DNA from: Rugamonas violacea
Lineage (GTDB): Bacteria > Pseudomonadota > Gammaproteobacteria > Burkholderiales > Burkholderiaceae_D
Direction: 5' to 3'
Length of the DNA: 64,000 bases
NCBI RefSeq assembly: GCF_016461825.1
Contig: NZ_JAEMNU010000079.1
Location: 32,072-96,071, forward strand
Position numbers and translations under genes: made by a program. Below, piece after piece: positions 1-10,193 of this stretch. The notes under the pieces are model-generated. The model was not told where the DNA came from. It searched no databases and saw only the letters and a list, made by a program, of their open reading frames with translations. Numbering within the stretch: the stretch's first letter is position 1; each line of letters begins with the position of its first letter.

Positions 1-2
1 CC

Positions 3-47
3 TTGACTTGCATGCGACACATGTCGCACAATAGCGACACCTGTCAC
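3..47 (+). promoter_or_regulatory. Promoter with two palindromic operators upstream of the beta-lactamase
   Basis: A sigma70-like promoter can be read as TTGACT (3-8), an 18-base spacer and CACAAT (27-32). A perfect inverted repeat, TGCGACA-CA-TGTCGCA (13-28), fills the spacer. A second, imperfect copy (GCGACA-CC-TGTCAC, 34-47) is centred 20 bases further on, over the expected transcription start. Two dyads spaced two helical turns apart over a promoter suggest a dimeric repressor such as a TetR-family protein. The regulator is not in the window and may lie upstream of base 1. Confidence 0.5.
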
Positions 48-64
48 CATAGAGAAACCCCACC

Positions 65-1240
65 ATGAACAGCTTGCCAAAACTCCGCAACCGCATTGCC
101 TTCGTCCTCGTTTCTTCCGCTTTTCTTCCACTCGGCGGTTGGGCCGCCGACGATTCCACCGCGACCATCCGCGCCTTCGTCGACAAGGAGATCCGTCCCA
201 TCATGGCCGAGCACGACGTGCCCGGCATGGCGGTCGCCGTGACGCTCGATGGCCAGGCCTACTTCTTCAACTACGGCCTCGCCTCGCGCGAGGCCAACAT
301 CCCCGTCAGCGAGGCGACCTTGTTCGAGCTCGGCTCGATCAGCAAGACGTTCACGGCGACGCTGGCCTCCTACGCGCTGGTGCGCGGCAAGTTGTCGCTC
401 GACGAACACCCCGGCAAATACATGCCACAGTTGAAGGGCAGCGCGATCGACCGGGCCAGCCTGCTCAACCTGGCCACCTACACGGCGGGCGGGCTGCCGC
501 TACAATTTCCCGAAGAACTCGCGCACGACAAGATGCTCGGCTACTTCCAGCAGTGGCAAGCGGAGGCGGCGCCCGGCGTGCTGCGCCGCTACTCCAATCC
601 CAGCATCGGCCTGTTCGGCCATATCACCGCGCTGGCGCTGAAGAGTGATTTTGCCGACCTCATGGAGCACCAGCTGTTTGCGCAACTTGGCCTGACGAGC
701 AGCTATGTTCATGTGCCGAATAGCGCGATGGGCAAGTATGCGTGGGGCTACAACCGGGCCAACAAAGCGGTCCGGGCGAATCCCGACATATTTGCCGACC
801 AAACCTATGGCGTCAAATCGTCGGCCGCCGACATGATCCGTTTCGTGCAGCTGAACATCGAGCCGAGCCGGCTGGAGGGGCCGATGCGGCGCGCGGTCGA
901 GGGCACCCATGTGGGCTACTTCAAGACCGGCGACATGGTGCAGGGGCTGGGATGGGAGCAATATGCCTATCCGCTGAGCCTGCAGCGCCTGCTGGACGGC
1001 AACACCTCCACCGAGATCACGGAAGCCCGGCCATTGACCACGCTGACGCCGCCACAGGCGCCGTCCGGCGGCACCCTGTTCAACAAGACCGGCGCCACCG
1101 GCGGCTTCAGCAACTATGCGGCCTTCGTGCCGGAGAAGAAAATCGGCATCGTGATGCTGGCGAACAAGAACTACCCGATTCCCGCCCGCATCAAGGCGGC
1201 GTATGCGATCCTGCAACAACTGGCGCCGCTGGCGAAATAA
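65..1240 (+). CDS. ampC: Class C beta-lactamase (AmpC family serine hydrolase)
   Basis: This 391-residue protein is expected to hydrolyse beta-lactams, mainly cephalosporins, in the periplasm. An N-terminal signal peptide ends near residue 28 (GGWAA). The three class C active-site motifs are present and well spaced: S91-I-S-K94 (nucleophile), Y176-S-N178 and K341-T-G343. The length fits AmpC enzymes. The ATG follows the operator-bearing promoter closely, and a strong terminator follows the stop codon, so it is probably monocistronic. No AmpR gene is visible, and the promoter dyads do not look like a LysR T-N11-A site, so the control may differ from the classical ampR-ampC circuit. Esterase or penicillin-binding relatives share the fold, but the YSN motif favours a true class C enzyme. 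Confidence 0.9.
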   Translation: MNSLPKLRNRIAFVLVSSAFLPLGGWAADDSTATIRAFVDKEIRPIMAEHDVPGMAVAVTLDGQAYFFNYGLASREANIPVSEATLFELGSISKTFTATLASYALVRGKLSLDEHPGKYMPQLKGSAIDRASLLNLATYTAGGLPLQFPEELAHDKMLGYFQQWQAEAAPGVLRRYSNPSIGLFGHITALALKSDFADLMEHQLFAQLGLTSSYVHVPNSAMGKYAWGYNRANKAVRANPDIFADQTYGVKSSAADMIRFVQLNIEPSRLEGPMRRAVEGTHVGYFKTGDMVQGLGWEQYAYPLSLQRLLDGNTSTEITEARPLTTLTPPQAPSGGTLFNKTGATGGFSNYAAFVPEKKIGIVMLANKNYPIPARIKAAYAILQQLAPLAK

Positions 1241-1259
1241 TTTTCCAGCGCGCGGTCGA

Positions 1260-1301
1260 AAAAATGCCCGGGGTCAGTGCGAACTGAGCCCGGGCATTTT
1301 T
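1260..1301 (+). terminator. Rho-independent terminator of ampC
   Basis: A 13-bp perfect stem (1260-1272 with 1289-1301) of the form AAAAATGCCCGGG / CCCGGGCATTTTT is extended by an inner CAGT-GCGA-ACTG hairpin. The stem ends in a T run. It lies 20 bases after the ampC stop codon. Confidence 0.85.
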
Positions 1302-1456
1302 CCTTGTGCGCGGCCGCTGTGCCGCCGGGACGGCGCACTCTGTTGCCGCGTGTCATCACACGGACATCTGCGGTCACTACCATCTTGCCAGTGCCTCGGC
1401 GCGGCCACCTCGCCGCCGCCCGCGCGCCCCGCTCAACTTACCCGGATGGACCTGCC

Positions 1457-3115
1457 ATGCACCAGCAATCGACAGCAAACACTTCCCGCCACGCCCGCCT
1501 GACGGCGCTGGCGGTGCCGGCCGGCCTGGCCCTCGGCCTGCTCCTCGGCGCGGCCGGCTGCGGCTCGTCCGACCAGCCCGCCGCCACGCCAGCCCCGCCG
1601 CCGCCGCCGCCGCCCGCCCCGCTCGGCAAGTGGAGCACCGGCGATTTACACAGCCACACCACGCAGTCGGCCGACGCCGGCCAGGAGCAGACCTTGGACC
1701 TGTTGCTGAGCAAGGCCTTCGCCAGCTACGGCCTCGACTGGCTGGCGGTCAGCAACCACCTGCGCCCCTCGACCCGCGACAACAACGGCGCCGCCCTGCC
1801 CGCGCCGATCGCCATGGCGCAGGGCATCGAGCGCTACGAGCTGCCGCGCATCGCCGCGTTGCAGGCGGCCGGCAACTACGCCGACAAGCTGGCCTTCTCC
1901 GGCTTCGAGTGGGATATGCCGAAGCACGACCATATCGGCATCGGCCTGTTCCAGGGCGGCGCCAAGCTGGCCACGGCGAGCCGTGGCGTGGCCGAGTTCG
2001 AGTATCTGTTCACCAACCGCGACCCGGCCCTGTTCGCCGCCGCCGACGTCGCCGCCTGGAGCGCCAAGTACGCCGGCCAGCGCTTCTTCAGCACGGCCGA
2101 CGACGGCCTGAAAGCGCTCGCCTGGCTCAAGGACAACTATCCCGACAACAGCTACGCGGTGATCAACCATCCCTCGCGCAACCGCAGCTACCGCATCGAC
2201 GACTTCCGCCAGTTCAACGACTTGGCGCCGTCCGTCTTCTTCGCCATCGAGGGCATGGTGGGCAACCAGATGGAGCCGGACCGGGGCGGCTACGGCGCCG
2301 CCCGCACGCCGGACAACGCCGCGCTGCGCGTCTACGGCGGGGTCGACGCCGTGGTGGCGCAGGTCGGCGGGGTGTGGGACGCGCTGCTCGGCGAGGGCCG
2401 GCGCATCTGGAACGTGGCGGACTCGGACGCCCACTTCAAGACAACCGAGCTGTACAGCAGCGGCTATTTCCCCGGCGAGTACGCCAAGAATTATGTGTGG
2501 ATGAAGGCCGACGGCATCGCCGGCCTGCTCGACGGCCTGCGCGCGGGCAAGTCGTTCGCCGTCTTCGGCGACCTGATCAACGCGCTCGACTTCCAGCTGA
2601 GCAAGGGTGGCGAGCGGCAGGAGATGGGCGGCGAGCTGAAGGCGGCGGCCGGCGAGCAGGTCACCGTCACCATCCGCTTCAAGAGCCCGGCCAAGAACAA
2701 CTACGAGAAGCCGATCAACAGCGGCGTGGCGGCCGGCGTCAAACCGCTGGTCGACCACGTCGACCTGATCGCCGGCGACGTCGGCGCCAGGGCGGCGCCG
2801 GGCACGCCGGCCTACGGCGTGGCGGTCAATCCGAGCACGCGGGTGCTCAAGCGCTTCACCAGCGCCGACTGGACGCTGGGCGCCGACGGCTACGCCAGCG
2901 TCAGCTACACCTTCACGGCGGGCAAGAGCCAATACTTCCGCCTGCGCGGCAGCAACCTCGGCGTCGACGTGCCGGGCAAGACGCAGAACGGCGAACCGCT
3001 GGCCGACGCCAAAACCGAGACGGCCGACCACCAGCAACGCTTCAACGACATCAACGACCGTAACTACGCCAGCCTGTGGTTCTATTCGAATCCGATCTTC
3101 CTGAGCGTGCGCTAA
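1457..3115 (+). CDS. PHP-domain lipoprotein, CehA/McbA-type metallohydrolase
   Basis: This is a 552-residue protein starting at MHQQS. The frame is open further upstream, but earlier starts precede a convincing export signal. A hydrophobic leader ends in GAAGC, a weak lipobox, followed by a Pro-rich linker, so it is probably a lipoprotein or exported enzyme. The mature part begins with DLHSHT and later shows VSNH, NHPS and DSDAH, the metal-binding pattern of the PHP fold in the CehA/McbA family. Members hydrolyse phosphate or carbamate esters, but the substrate cannot be read here. It is convergent with the RNase T2 gene, only six bases apart. Confidence 0.7.
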   Translation: MHQQSTANTSRHARLTALAVPAGLALGLLLGAAGCGSSDQPAATPAPPPPPPPAPLGKWSTGDLHSHTTQSADAGQEQTLDLLLSKAFASYGLDWLAVSNHLRPSTRDNNGAALPAPIAMAQGIERYELPRIAALQAAGNYADKLAFSGFEWDMPKHDHIGIGLFQGGAKLATASRGVAEFEYLFTNRDPALFAAADVAAWSAKYAGQRFFSTADDGLKALAWLKDNYPDNSYAVINHPSRNRSYRIDDFRQFNDLAPSVFFAIEGMVGNQMEPDRGGYGAARTPDNAALRVYGGVDAVVAQVGGVWDALLGEGRRIWNVADSDAHFKTTELYSSGYFPGEYAKNYVWMKADGIAGLLDGLRAGKSFAVFGDLINALDFQLSKGGERQEMGGELKAAAGEQVTVTIRFKSPAKNNYEKPINSGVAAGVKPLVDHVDLIAGDVGARAAPGTPAYGVAVNPSTRVLKRFTSADWTLGADGYASVSYTFTAGKSQYFRLRGSNLGVDVPGKTQNGEPLADAKTETADHQQRFNDINDRNYASLWFYSNPIFLSVR

Positions 3116-3133
3116 CGGGGATTAGCGCACGCT
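3104..3133. terminator. Bidirectional hairpin made from the 3' ends of two convergent genes
   Basis: A perfect 12-bp inverted repeat (3104-3115 with 3122-3133) flanks a six-base loop, CGGGGA. Each arm is exactly the last four codons of one gene, stop codon included, and both proteins end in Ser-Val-Arg. There is no long T run, so termination strength is uncertain, but the symmetry suits a shared bidirectional terminator. Confidence 0.55.
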
Positions 3134-3814
3134 GGGCAGCAGGAAGGAGTCCTGGCCGCAGCTGTGGTTGGAGCGCTTGACCTCGTTGGCCGAGCAGCTC
3201 AGCGAGACGCCGTCCTTGCCGTAGCAGGCGTGCAGCTCCTGCAGGAAGCGGCCGCCGCCGCTGCAGAACGGCAGCACGGCGTGCGCGGCCAGGCCGGGGT
3301 TGGCCTGCTGGAAGGCGGCGCCGAATTCGGCGTTGTTGACGCGCACCGGCGCGCTCGGCGTCTGGAACTGCGGCGGGATCGCCAACTGCTGCTTGAGCTT
3401 GGCGCTCAGCTCGAAATAGGCGGCCGGTTCCAGGCCGGAGCAAGTGCCGTGCTTGGACCACTCGTGGCCGATCAGGCTGGGCGAGGGGTACAGCGCGGCG
3501 TACTTGGCGCGCACCTCGGCCGGCAGCGCCTGCGTCGAGCAGTTCTGCGGATAGCCCTTCTGCCACTGCGGCCACAGGCCGTGCAGCACGAAGCCGAGGC
3601 GGCGTCCGCTGGCGCACTGGTTCGGATCGTTGTGGCCGGCGCAGAACGACGGCGACCAGCTCAGCGAGACGGCGTAGTAATCGAACTGGCCGGGCCGGCT
3701 GCCGACGCCGGCGCCCTGCTGCTCCGGCTTCCTGGCCTCGGCCGCGCCGCCCAGCAGCAGCAGGGCGCACAACAAGAATTTTCCAATACGCGGGATGGGC
3801 TGGGCTGTGGACAT
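3122..3814 (-). CDS. rna: Ribonuclease T2 family protein (RNase I-like)
   Basis: This 230-residue secreted endoribonuclease should act in the periplasm or outside the cell, cutting RNA through a 2',3'-cyclic phosphate. A signal peptide of about 27 residues ends at GGAAEA. Both T2 active-site boxes are present: HGLWPQ with H78, and HEWSKHGTC with H117, E118 and H122. Six or more cysteines suggest disulfides, typical of exported family members. The gene stands alone and its stop lies within a hairpin shared with the convergent PHP lipoprotein gene. Confidence 0.9.
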   Translation of the reverse strand: MSTAQPIPRIGKFLLCALLLLGGAAEARKPEQQGAGVGSRPGQFDYYAVSLSWSPSFCAGHNDPNQCASGRRLGFVLHGLWPQWQKGYPQNCSTQALPAEVRAKYAALYPSPSLIGHEWSKHGTCSGLEPAAYFELSAKLKQQLAIPPQFQTPSAPVRVNNAEFGAAFQQANPGLAAHAVLPFCSGGGRFLQELHACYGKDGVSLSCSANEVKRSNHSCGQDSFLLPSVR

Positions 3815-3998
3815 GGTGTGACTCCTCTTCGAACGGGGCGACGCGGCCGGATGGCGCAGGGGGCGATTTTACCGCGGGGCGCCGGCGCCATGGCGCAGCC
3901 TAGGCGGGCGGCAAGCATCGATCCGGCGGCGCAGGCAAAACAGACAGCGGCCGAGCAAGCGGCTACACTGGCGGACACTTCCTTTTTGCGCCGCGCCC

Positions 3999-5015
3999 AT
4001 GATCGAGAAGAACCTGCCCGAACTGATCACCCTGAAGCGCCTGATCGACGCCGGCGCCGGACATTTTCAGGTCGACACGCCATGCACCGTGGCCATCGAC
4101 GGGCGCCAGTTCCCGGTCTACTCGCTGGCCATCGGCAACCCGGACCCGGCGGTGCCGGCGCTGGGCTTCTTCGGCGGCATCCACGGCCTCGAACGCATCG
4201 GCAGCCAGATCCTGCTGTCCTTCCTGGAGAGCCTGCTGGCGCGGCTGCGCTGGGACCACACGCTGCACCAGCAGTTGCAGTCGCTGCGGCTGGTCTTCAT
4301 GCCGCTGGTGAACCCGGGCGGCATGTGGCAGGCCACCCGCTGCAACCCGCAGGGCGTCGACCTGATGCGCAACGCGCCGCTGTCGGCGCTCGAAAAGGTG
4401 CCCTTCATGCTGGGCGGCCAGCGCTACAGCCGCCACCTGCCCTGGTATCGCGGCGCCGCCGGCGCGCCGATGGAGGCCGAGAGCCGCGCCGTCTGCCAGT
4501 TGGTCGAGCGCGAGCTGCTGCCGCGCCGGTTCAGCATGGCGCTCGACTGCCACTCCGGCTTCGGCCTGCGCGACCGCATCTGGTTCCCGCACGCCCACAC
4601 CAAGGTGCCGATCCCCCACCTGGCCGAGGTCGGCGCGCTGGAGGAGCTGTTCAGCGAGAGCTACCCCAACCACAACTACGTGTTCGAGCCGCAGAGCCGG
4701 CAGTACCGCACCCACGGCGACCTGTGGGACTACCTGTACCTGAACGGCACCAGCCACAACGAGCGCGTGTTCCTGCCGCTGACGCTGGAGATGGGCTCCT
4801 GGCTGTGGGTCAAGAAGAACCCGCGCCAGCTGTTCAACCGCATCGCCATCTTCAACCCGACCGCCACCCACCGCCTGCAACGCGTGCTGCGGCGCCACCT
4901 GGTGTGGTTCGACTTCCTGATGCGCGCCGCCGCCAGCCACGCCCGCTGGACGCCGCAGGGACTGGCGCGCAAGGACCAGCAGCGCCGCGCGCTGGCGCGC
5001 TGGTACGGCGCATGA
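3999..5015 (+). CDS. M14-family zinc carboxypeptidase-like protein
   Basis: This 338-residue protein shows the M14 zinc-site pattern: G-I-H62-G-L-E65 and, further on, DCH185-SGFG. E264 in TLEMGSW is a plausible catalytic glutamate. There is no signal peptide, so it is probably cytoplasmic. Related succinylglutamate desuccinylase/aspartoacylase-type proteins and murein peptide amidases share this layout, so the substrate is open. Its stop overlaps the start of the downstream alpha/beta hydrolase (ATGA), which suggests translational coupling. Confidence 0.75.
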   Translation: MIEKNLPELITLKRLIDAGAGHFQVDTPCTVAIDGRQFPVYSLAIGNPDPAVPALGFFGGIHGLERIGSQILLSFLESLLARLRWDHTLHQQLQSLRLVFMPLVNPGGMWQATRCNPQGVDLMRNAPLSALEKVPFMLGGQRYSRHLPWYRGAAGAPMEAESRAVCQLVERELLPRRFSMALDCHSGFGLRDRIWFPHAHTKVPIPHLAEVGALEELFSESYPNHNYVFEPQSRQYRTHGDLWDYLYLNGTSHNERVFLPLTLEMGSWLWVKKNPRQLFNRIAIFNPTATHRLQRVLRRHLVWFDFLMRAAASHARWTPQGLARKDQQRRALARWYGA

Positions 5016-5851
5016 GCAGCTGGGTGCTGCTGCGCGGCCTGATGCGCGAACAGCGCCACTGGGGCGGTTTCCCAGACCTGTTGGCGCAGGCGCTGCCGGA
5101 CGCCGTCGTCGTCACGCCCGACCTGCCCGGCAACGGCACGCGCCACCGCCTGCGCAGCGCGACGCGGGTGGCCGACATGGTCGAGTTCTGCCGCGCCGAC
5201 CTGGCCGCGCGCGGCCTGGCGCCGCCCCACCACCTGCTGGCGCTGTCGCTGGGCGGCATGGTGGCGGTCGAGTGGGCCGCGCGCCACCCGGGCGAGCTGG
5301 CCGCTGGTGTGCTGCTCAACACCAGCATGCGGCCGTTCAGCCCCTTCCACCAGCGGCTGCGCTGGCAGAACTACGGCGCCATCGCCGCCCTGCTGCTGCG
5401 CGGCGGCGCGCGCCGCCGGGAGGAGTTGATCCTGCGCCTGACCAGCCGCGACGGCCCGCGCGCCGAGCTGCTGGCGCAGTGGTTGGACTACCAGCGGCAG
5501 TATCCGGTGGGCCGCGCCAACGCGCTGCGCCAGTTGCTGTCGGCGGCGCGCTACCGCGCCCCGGCGGCGCGGCCGCAGGTGCCGCTGCTGGTGCTGGCCG
5601 GCGCCGGCGACCGCCTGGTCGACCCGCGTTGCTCGCAACGGCTGGCGGCGGCCTGGCGCGCGCCCTACCGCGCGCACCCGGACGCCGGCCACGACCTGCC
5701 GCTCGACGCCGGCGCCTGGGTGGCGCGCCAGGTGGCCGACTGGCTGGCGGCGCTGGCGCCAACGTCGGGGCCGGGGCCGGGGCCGGGGCCGGGGCCGGGG
5801 TCGGGGCCGGGGCCGGGACCGGGGCCGGGGCCGGCCGGCGAAGCCGGGTAA
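5012..5851 (+). CDS. Alpha/beta hydrolase with a C-terminal Gly-Pro repeat tail
   Basis: This 279-residue protein starts at the ATGA overlap with the M14 gene. The nucleophile elbow reads LSLGG (the usual first Gly is Ala), the acid is likely in GAGDRLVD, and the histidine is in DAGHDLP. These give a complete triad of the alpha/beta hydrolase fold. The last 30 residues are a Gly-Pro dipeptide run encoded by a GGGGCC hexanucleotide repeat and are unlikely to belong to the catalytic fold. The substrate is unknown. It shares an operon with the M14 peptidase. Confidence 0.75.
   Translation: MSSWVLLRGLMREQRHWGGFPDLLAQALPDAVVVTPDLPGNGTRHRLRSATRVADMVEFCRADLAARGLAPPHHLLALSLGGMVAVEWAARHPGELAAGVLLNTSMRPFSPFHQRLRWQNYGAIAALLLRGGARRREELILRLTSRDGPRAELLAQWLDYQRQYPVGRANALRQLLSAARYRAPAARPQVPLLVLAGAGDRLVDPRCSQRLAAAWRAPYRAHPDAGHDLPLDAGAWVARQVADWLAALAPTSGPGPGPGPGPGSGPGPGPGPGPAGEAG
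5767..5832 (+). repeat. GGGGCC hexanucleotide repeat, 11 units
   Basis: Eleven tandem six-base units run without interruption. Nine are GGGGCC, one is GGGGTC (5797-5802) and one is GGGACC (5815-5820). In the hydrolase frame they encode ten Gly-Pro and one Gly-Ser dipeptide. Unit number is likely to vary by slippage, and each change keeps the frame. Confidence 0.95.
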
Positions 5852-5899
5852 AATAGTGCCTTGCCCGCCGCGCCGCTGCGGCGTCGCCCGAGTCTGACC

Positions 5900-6226
5900 A
5901 TGAACGCTATCCCCGCCCCCCTCGCCTGCCGCCCCAGCTGCGGCGCCTGCTGCACCGCCCCGTCGATCACCAGCCCGATTCCGGGCATGCCCAACGGCAA
6001 GCCGGCCGGCGTGCGCTGCATCCAATTGGCGGACGATAATCGCTGCCTGATCTTCGGCCGGCCCGAGCGGCCGGCATTTTGCGGCGGCCTGCAGCCGTCG
6101 GCGGAAATGTGCGGAACCAGCCGCGGTGACGCTATTCGGTGGCTAAGCGATTTGGAGCGCGCCACCTGCCCCAAATCACTTATAAACACGGCTGAGTTTG
6201 CCCGCGCTGGTGACGAGCTGCTGTAA
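5900..6226 (+). CDS. YkgJ-family cysteine-cluster protein
   Basis: This 108-residue protein carries the cysteine pattern of the YkgJ/UPF0153 family: an N-terminal C-x3-C-x2-CC (CRPSCGACC), then C in GVRC, NRC, AFC and EMC. These cysteines are thought to bind zinc or an Fe-S cluster. The molecular role of the family is not established. It starts 48 bases after the hydrolase gene on the same strand and is convergent with the next gene. The first ATG with homology is MNAIP; an upstream in-frame start would only add an Arg-rich leader. Confidence 0.75.
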   Translation: MNAIPAPLACRPSCGACCTAPSITSPIPGMPNGKPAGVRCIQLADDNRCLIFGRPERPAFCGGLQPSAEMCGTSRGDAIRWLSDLERATCPKSLINTAEFARAGDELL

Positions 6227-6291
6227 ATTTAAGCACTCGTGTCGAGGACTACTCGGCAATTGCATGAGCGGGTCCAAGCACGGCTGGAGTC

Positions 6292-7089
6292 CTACAACAG
6301 GTCGCGCAAATTGACCTTGACCGTCTCGCCGGTTGGCTCGACCGGCTGGGCCGGCGCCGCCGATGCGCTTGCGGCATCGGCATCGGCGGCGCTCTGCTTC
6401 ACCAGAATCTTGTGCAAGTCGGCATCGACCGAGTCGCCGAGCGCCAACAGGGCGAGGTCGCGCTCGGTCTCGTTGGTGCTGGTGAGCTTGTCGAAGAACA
6501 GGTGGATCAGCTTGGCCGCCTCCAACTCGCGTTCCCGCACCAGGCGGATGGCGGCCAGCTCGAGCTCTACGCCGGACGTCGAGGCGCTCAGCCGAAGCCG
6601 CTCAAGCTCGGCCTGGATCTTTTGATCCTCCCGGCTCAACATGTTGTGTTGATTGGCGCGCTGAAACTGCTGTTCCGTCGCCTGCAGCAGCTCGTTGGCA
6701 TCGCGTTCCTGCCGCGCCAGCTCGCTCTTGTGCAACTCCTCCGCTTCGCGGAGTTTTTCCTCGTGCAGATGCCGGTCACTCTGCAACTGCGTCTCGAGTT
6801 GCGCCCGCTTTTCCAGCCCCATCAGCGTTGTGATGATCGACGCCACCCCGGCCAGCAAGGCGCCGATGATGATCGACCCCGTCCATCCCGGCCCGCCAGC
6901 GGGGGCGGCGGCCGGCATGCCGCTCAGCTTGATCTCGTAGGTTTGCGGCGGTGGCAGCGCCGGGCGCGCCGGCGCCGGTTGGGCGGCCGGCGCCTGCGCC
7001 TGCACCGGTGCGCCGAGGCCGCCAAGAAGCGCGCCGACGGCAACGAGAATACGCCAATCCCGACGATTGTTATGTCCGCCAAATCGCAT
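6292..7089 (-). CDS. Hypothetical membrane protein with a long coiled coil
   Basis: I do not recognise a family. The start at MRFGG is fixed by a strong ribosome-binding site (AGGAGG) just upstream. The 265-residue product has a signal-like hydrophobic stretch ending near VQAQA, a Pro/Ala-rich linker, one membrane segment (SIIIGALLAGVASIITTLMG) and about 100 residues of charged heptad-like sequence rich in Glu, Gln, Arg and Leu. An alanine-rich tail ends in VNLRDLL. The layout suggests an envelope-anchored scaffold. It is divergent from uppP, but no functional link is evident. Confidence 0.6.
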   Translation of the reverse strand: MRFGGHNNRRDWRILVAVGALLGGLGAPVQAQAPAAQPAPARPALPPPQTYEIKLSGMPAAAPAGGPGWTGSIIIGALLAGVASIITTLMGLEKRAQLETQLQSDRHLHEEKLREAEELHKSELARQERDANELLQATEQQFQRANQHNMLSREDQKIQAELERLRLSASTSGVELELAAIRLVRERELEAAKLIHLFFDKLTSTNETERDLALLALGDSVDADLHKILVKQSAADADAASASAAPAQPVEPTGETVKVNLRDLL

Positions 7090-7377
7090 ACGTCCTCCTA
7101 AAAGTTGCAATGAATTTACCTTAGCCCGGCCGCCGCAGCGGCGTCTATCCAGCATATACGATAGTTATTAATTTATCATTGCTAACGTGCGCCGGACGCC
7201 GGAACCGGGCGCGCGCCGCCGCCGTCTGCCGCGCTGCGCCGCACAAAAAACCGCTTCCGCCTGAGCCGTATTGATGAATGCGCCGCCCGCTCATGGTAAG
7301 CTGCGAACCCGCGCAGCCTGCGGCCACGCGCCCGGCTGTTTCCCGTTCCCAATTAGTACGTGTTAGAACAATAATTC

Positions 7378-8217
7378 ATGGATATCATTCTCGCGCTTAA
7401 GGCCCTGGTCATGGGCTTGGTTGAAGGCTTCACCGAGTTCCTGCCCATCTCCTCCACCGGCCACCTGATCCTGGCCGACAGCCTGCTCAACTTCCAGGGC
7501 ATGGAGGAAAAGATGAAAGTGTTCGAGATCGTCATCCAGGCCGGCGCCATCTTCGCCGTCTGCTGGGAATACCGCGAGCGCATCCGCAGCGTGCTGCGCG
7601 GCCTGTTCAGCGACGCCAAGTCGCAACGCTTCGCCGTCAACGTCGCCATCGCCTTCGTGCCGCTGGCCGCCCTCGGCCTGGTGTTCGGCAAGGCCATCAA
7701 GGCGGTGCTGTTCAAGCCGCTGCCGGTGGCGCTGGCCTTCATCGTCGGCGGCGTCGTCATCCTGCTGGTCGAGCGCCACGCCAAGGCCAACCCGGTCGCC
7801 GTGCGGGTCCACTCGGTCGACGACATGAGCCCGCTCGACGCCCTGAAGATGGGCATCGCCCAGGCCTTCGCCCTGATCCCCGGCACCAGCCGCTCCGGCG
7901 CCACCATCATCGGCGGCATGATGTTCGGCCTGTCGCGCAAGGTGGCCACCGAGTTCTCCTTCTTCCTGGCCATTCCGACCCTGCTCGGCGCCACCGTGTA
8001 TTCGCTGTACAAGGAGCGCGCCCTGCTGTCGGCCGCCGACCTGCCGCTATTCGGCATCGGCACCGTGGCCGCCTTCGCCTCCGCCTTCCTGTGCGTGCGC
8101 TGGCTGCTGCGCTACATCAGCAGCCACGACTTCACCATCTTCGCCTGGTACCGCATCGTCTTCGGCCTGGTGGTGATCGTCACCGCGCACTACGGCCTGG
8201 TGGTCTGGGTCGACTAA
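7378..8217 (+). CDS. uppP: Undecaprenyl-diphosphatase
   Basis: This 279-residue inner-membrane enzyme recycles undecaprenyl pyrophosphate to the monophosphate carrier used for peptidoglycan and O-antigen synthesis. It is also known as BacA. Both signature motifs are intact: [15 protein letters not shown] near the N-terminus and [10 protein letters not shown] near residue 175. About eight hydrophobic segments are visible and the length is normal. The recQ gene follows 34 bases later on the same strand. Confidence 0.95.
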   Translation: MDIILALKALVMGLVEGFTEFLPISSTGHLILADSLLNFQGMEEKMKVFEIVIQAGAIFAVCWEYRERIRSVLRGLFSDAKSQRFAVNVAIAFVPLAALGLVFGKAIKAVLFKPLPVALAFIVGGVVILLVERHAKANPVAVRVHSVDDMSPLDALKMGIAQAFALIPGTSRSGATIIGGMMFGLSRKVATEFSFFLAIPTLLGATVYSLYKERALLSAADLPLFGIGTVAAFASAFLCVRWLLRYISSHDFTIFAWYRIVFGLVVIVTAHYGLVVWVD

Positions 8218-8251
8218 CGGTCGACTAACCAAAGTAAAGAGTCAGAAGCAT

Positions 8252-10075
<1,824 letters not shown>

Positions 10076-10120
10076 GCGTCGGTTGGGCGCCGCTAAATGA
10101 AGGCGCCGGCGACTGCAAAA

Positions 10121-10187
10121 CCACCCAAAGGCAGAAAGCCGGGGTCAGACCCCGCGGGTCCGACCCCAGATTTACGCCTGTGGGTTT
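10121..10187 (+). repeat. Dispersed GGGGTC palindromic repeat, copy A (forward)
   Basis: The core is an inverted repeat, GGGGTCAGACCCC-GC-GGGTCCGACCCC (10141-10167). It is flanked by CCACCCAAAGGCAGAAAGCC on the left and AGATTTACGCCTGTGGGTTT on the right. The same flanks recur at 25822. It lies between two convergent genes and could terminate both. Confidence 0.85.
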
Positions 10188-10193
10188 AGCGCT

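Noticed and set aside
1277..1456. Upstream 60-codon extension of the PHP lipoprotein
   Set aside because: It begins inside the ampC terminator and would bury the export signal behind a Pro/Arg-rich leader.
3164..5011. Long open frame upstream of and continuous with the alpha/beta hydrolase
   Set aside because: The first 600 codons are antisense to RNase T2 and out of frame in the M14 gene. Homology starts only at the ATG at 5012.
5767..5832. GGGGCC repeat as evidence of a frameshift in the hydrolase
   Set aside because: The unit length is six, so the frame is kept, and the stop follows soon after. The catalytic fold is complete before the repeat.
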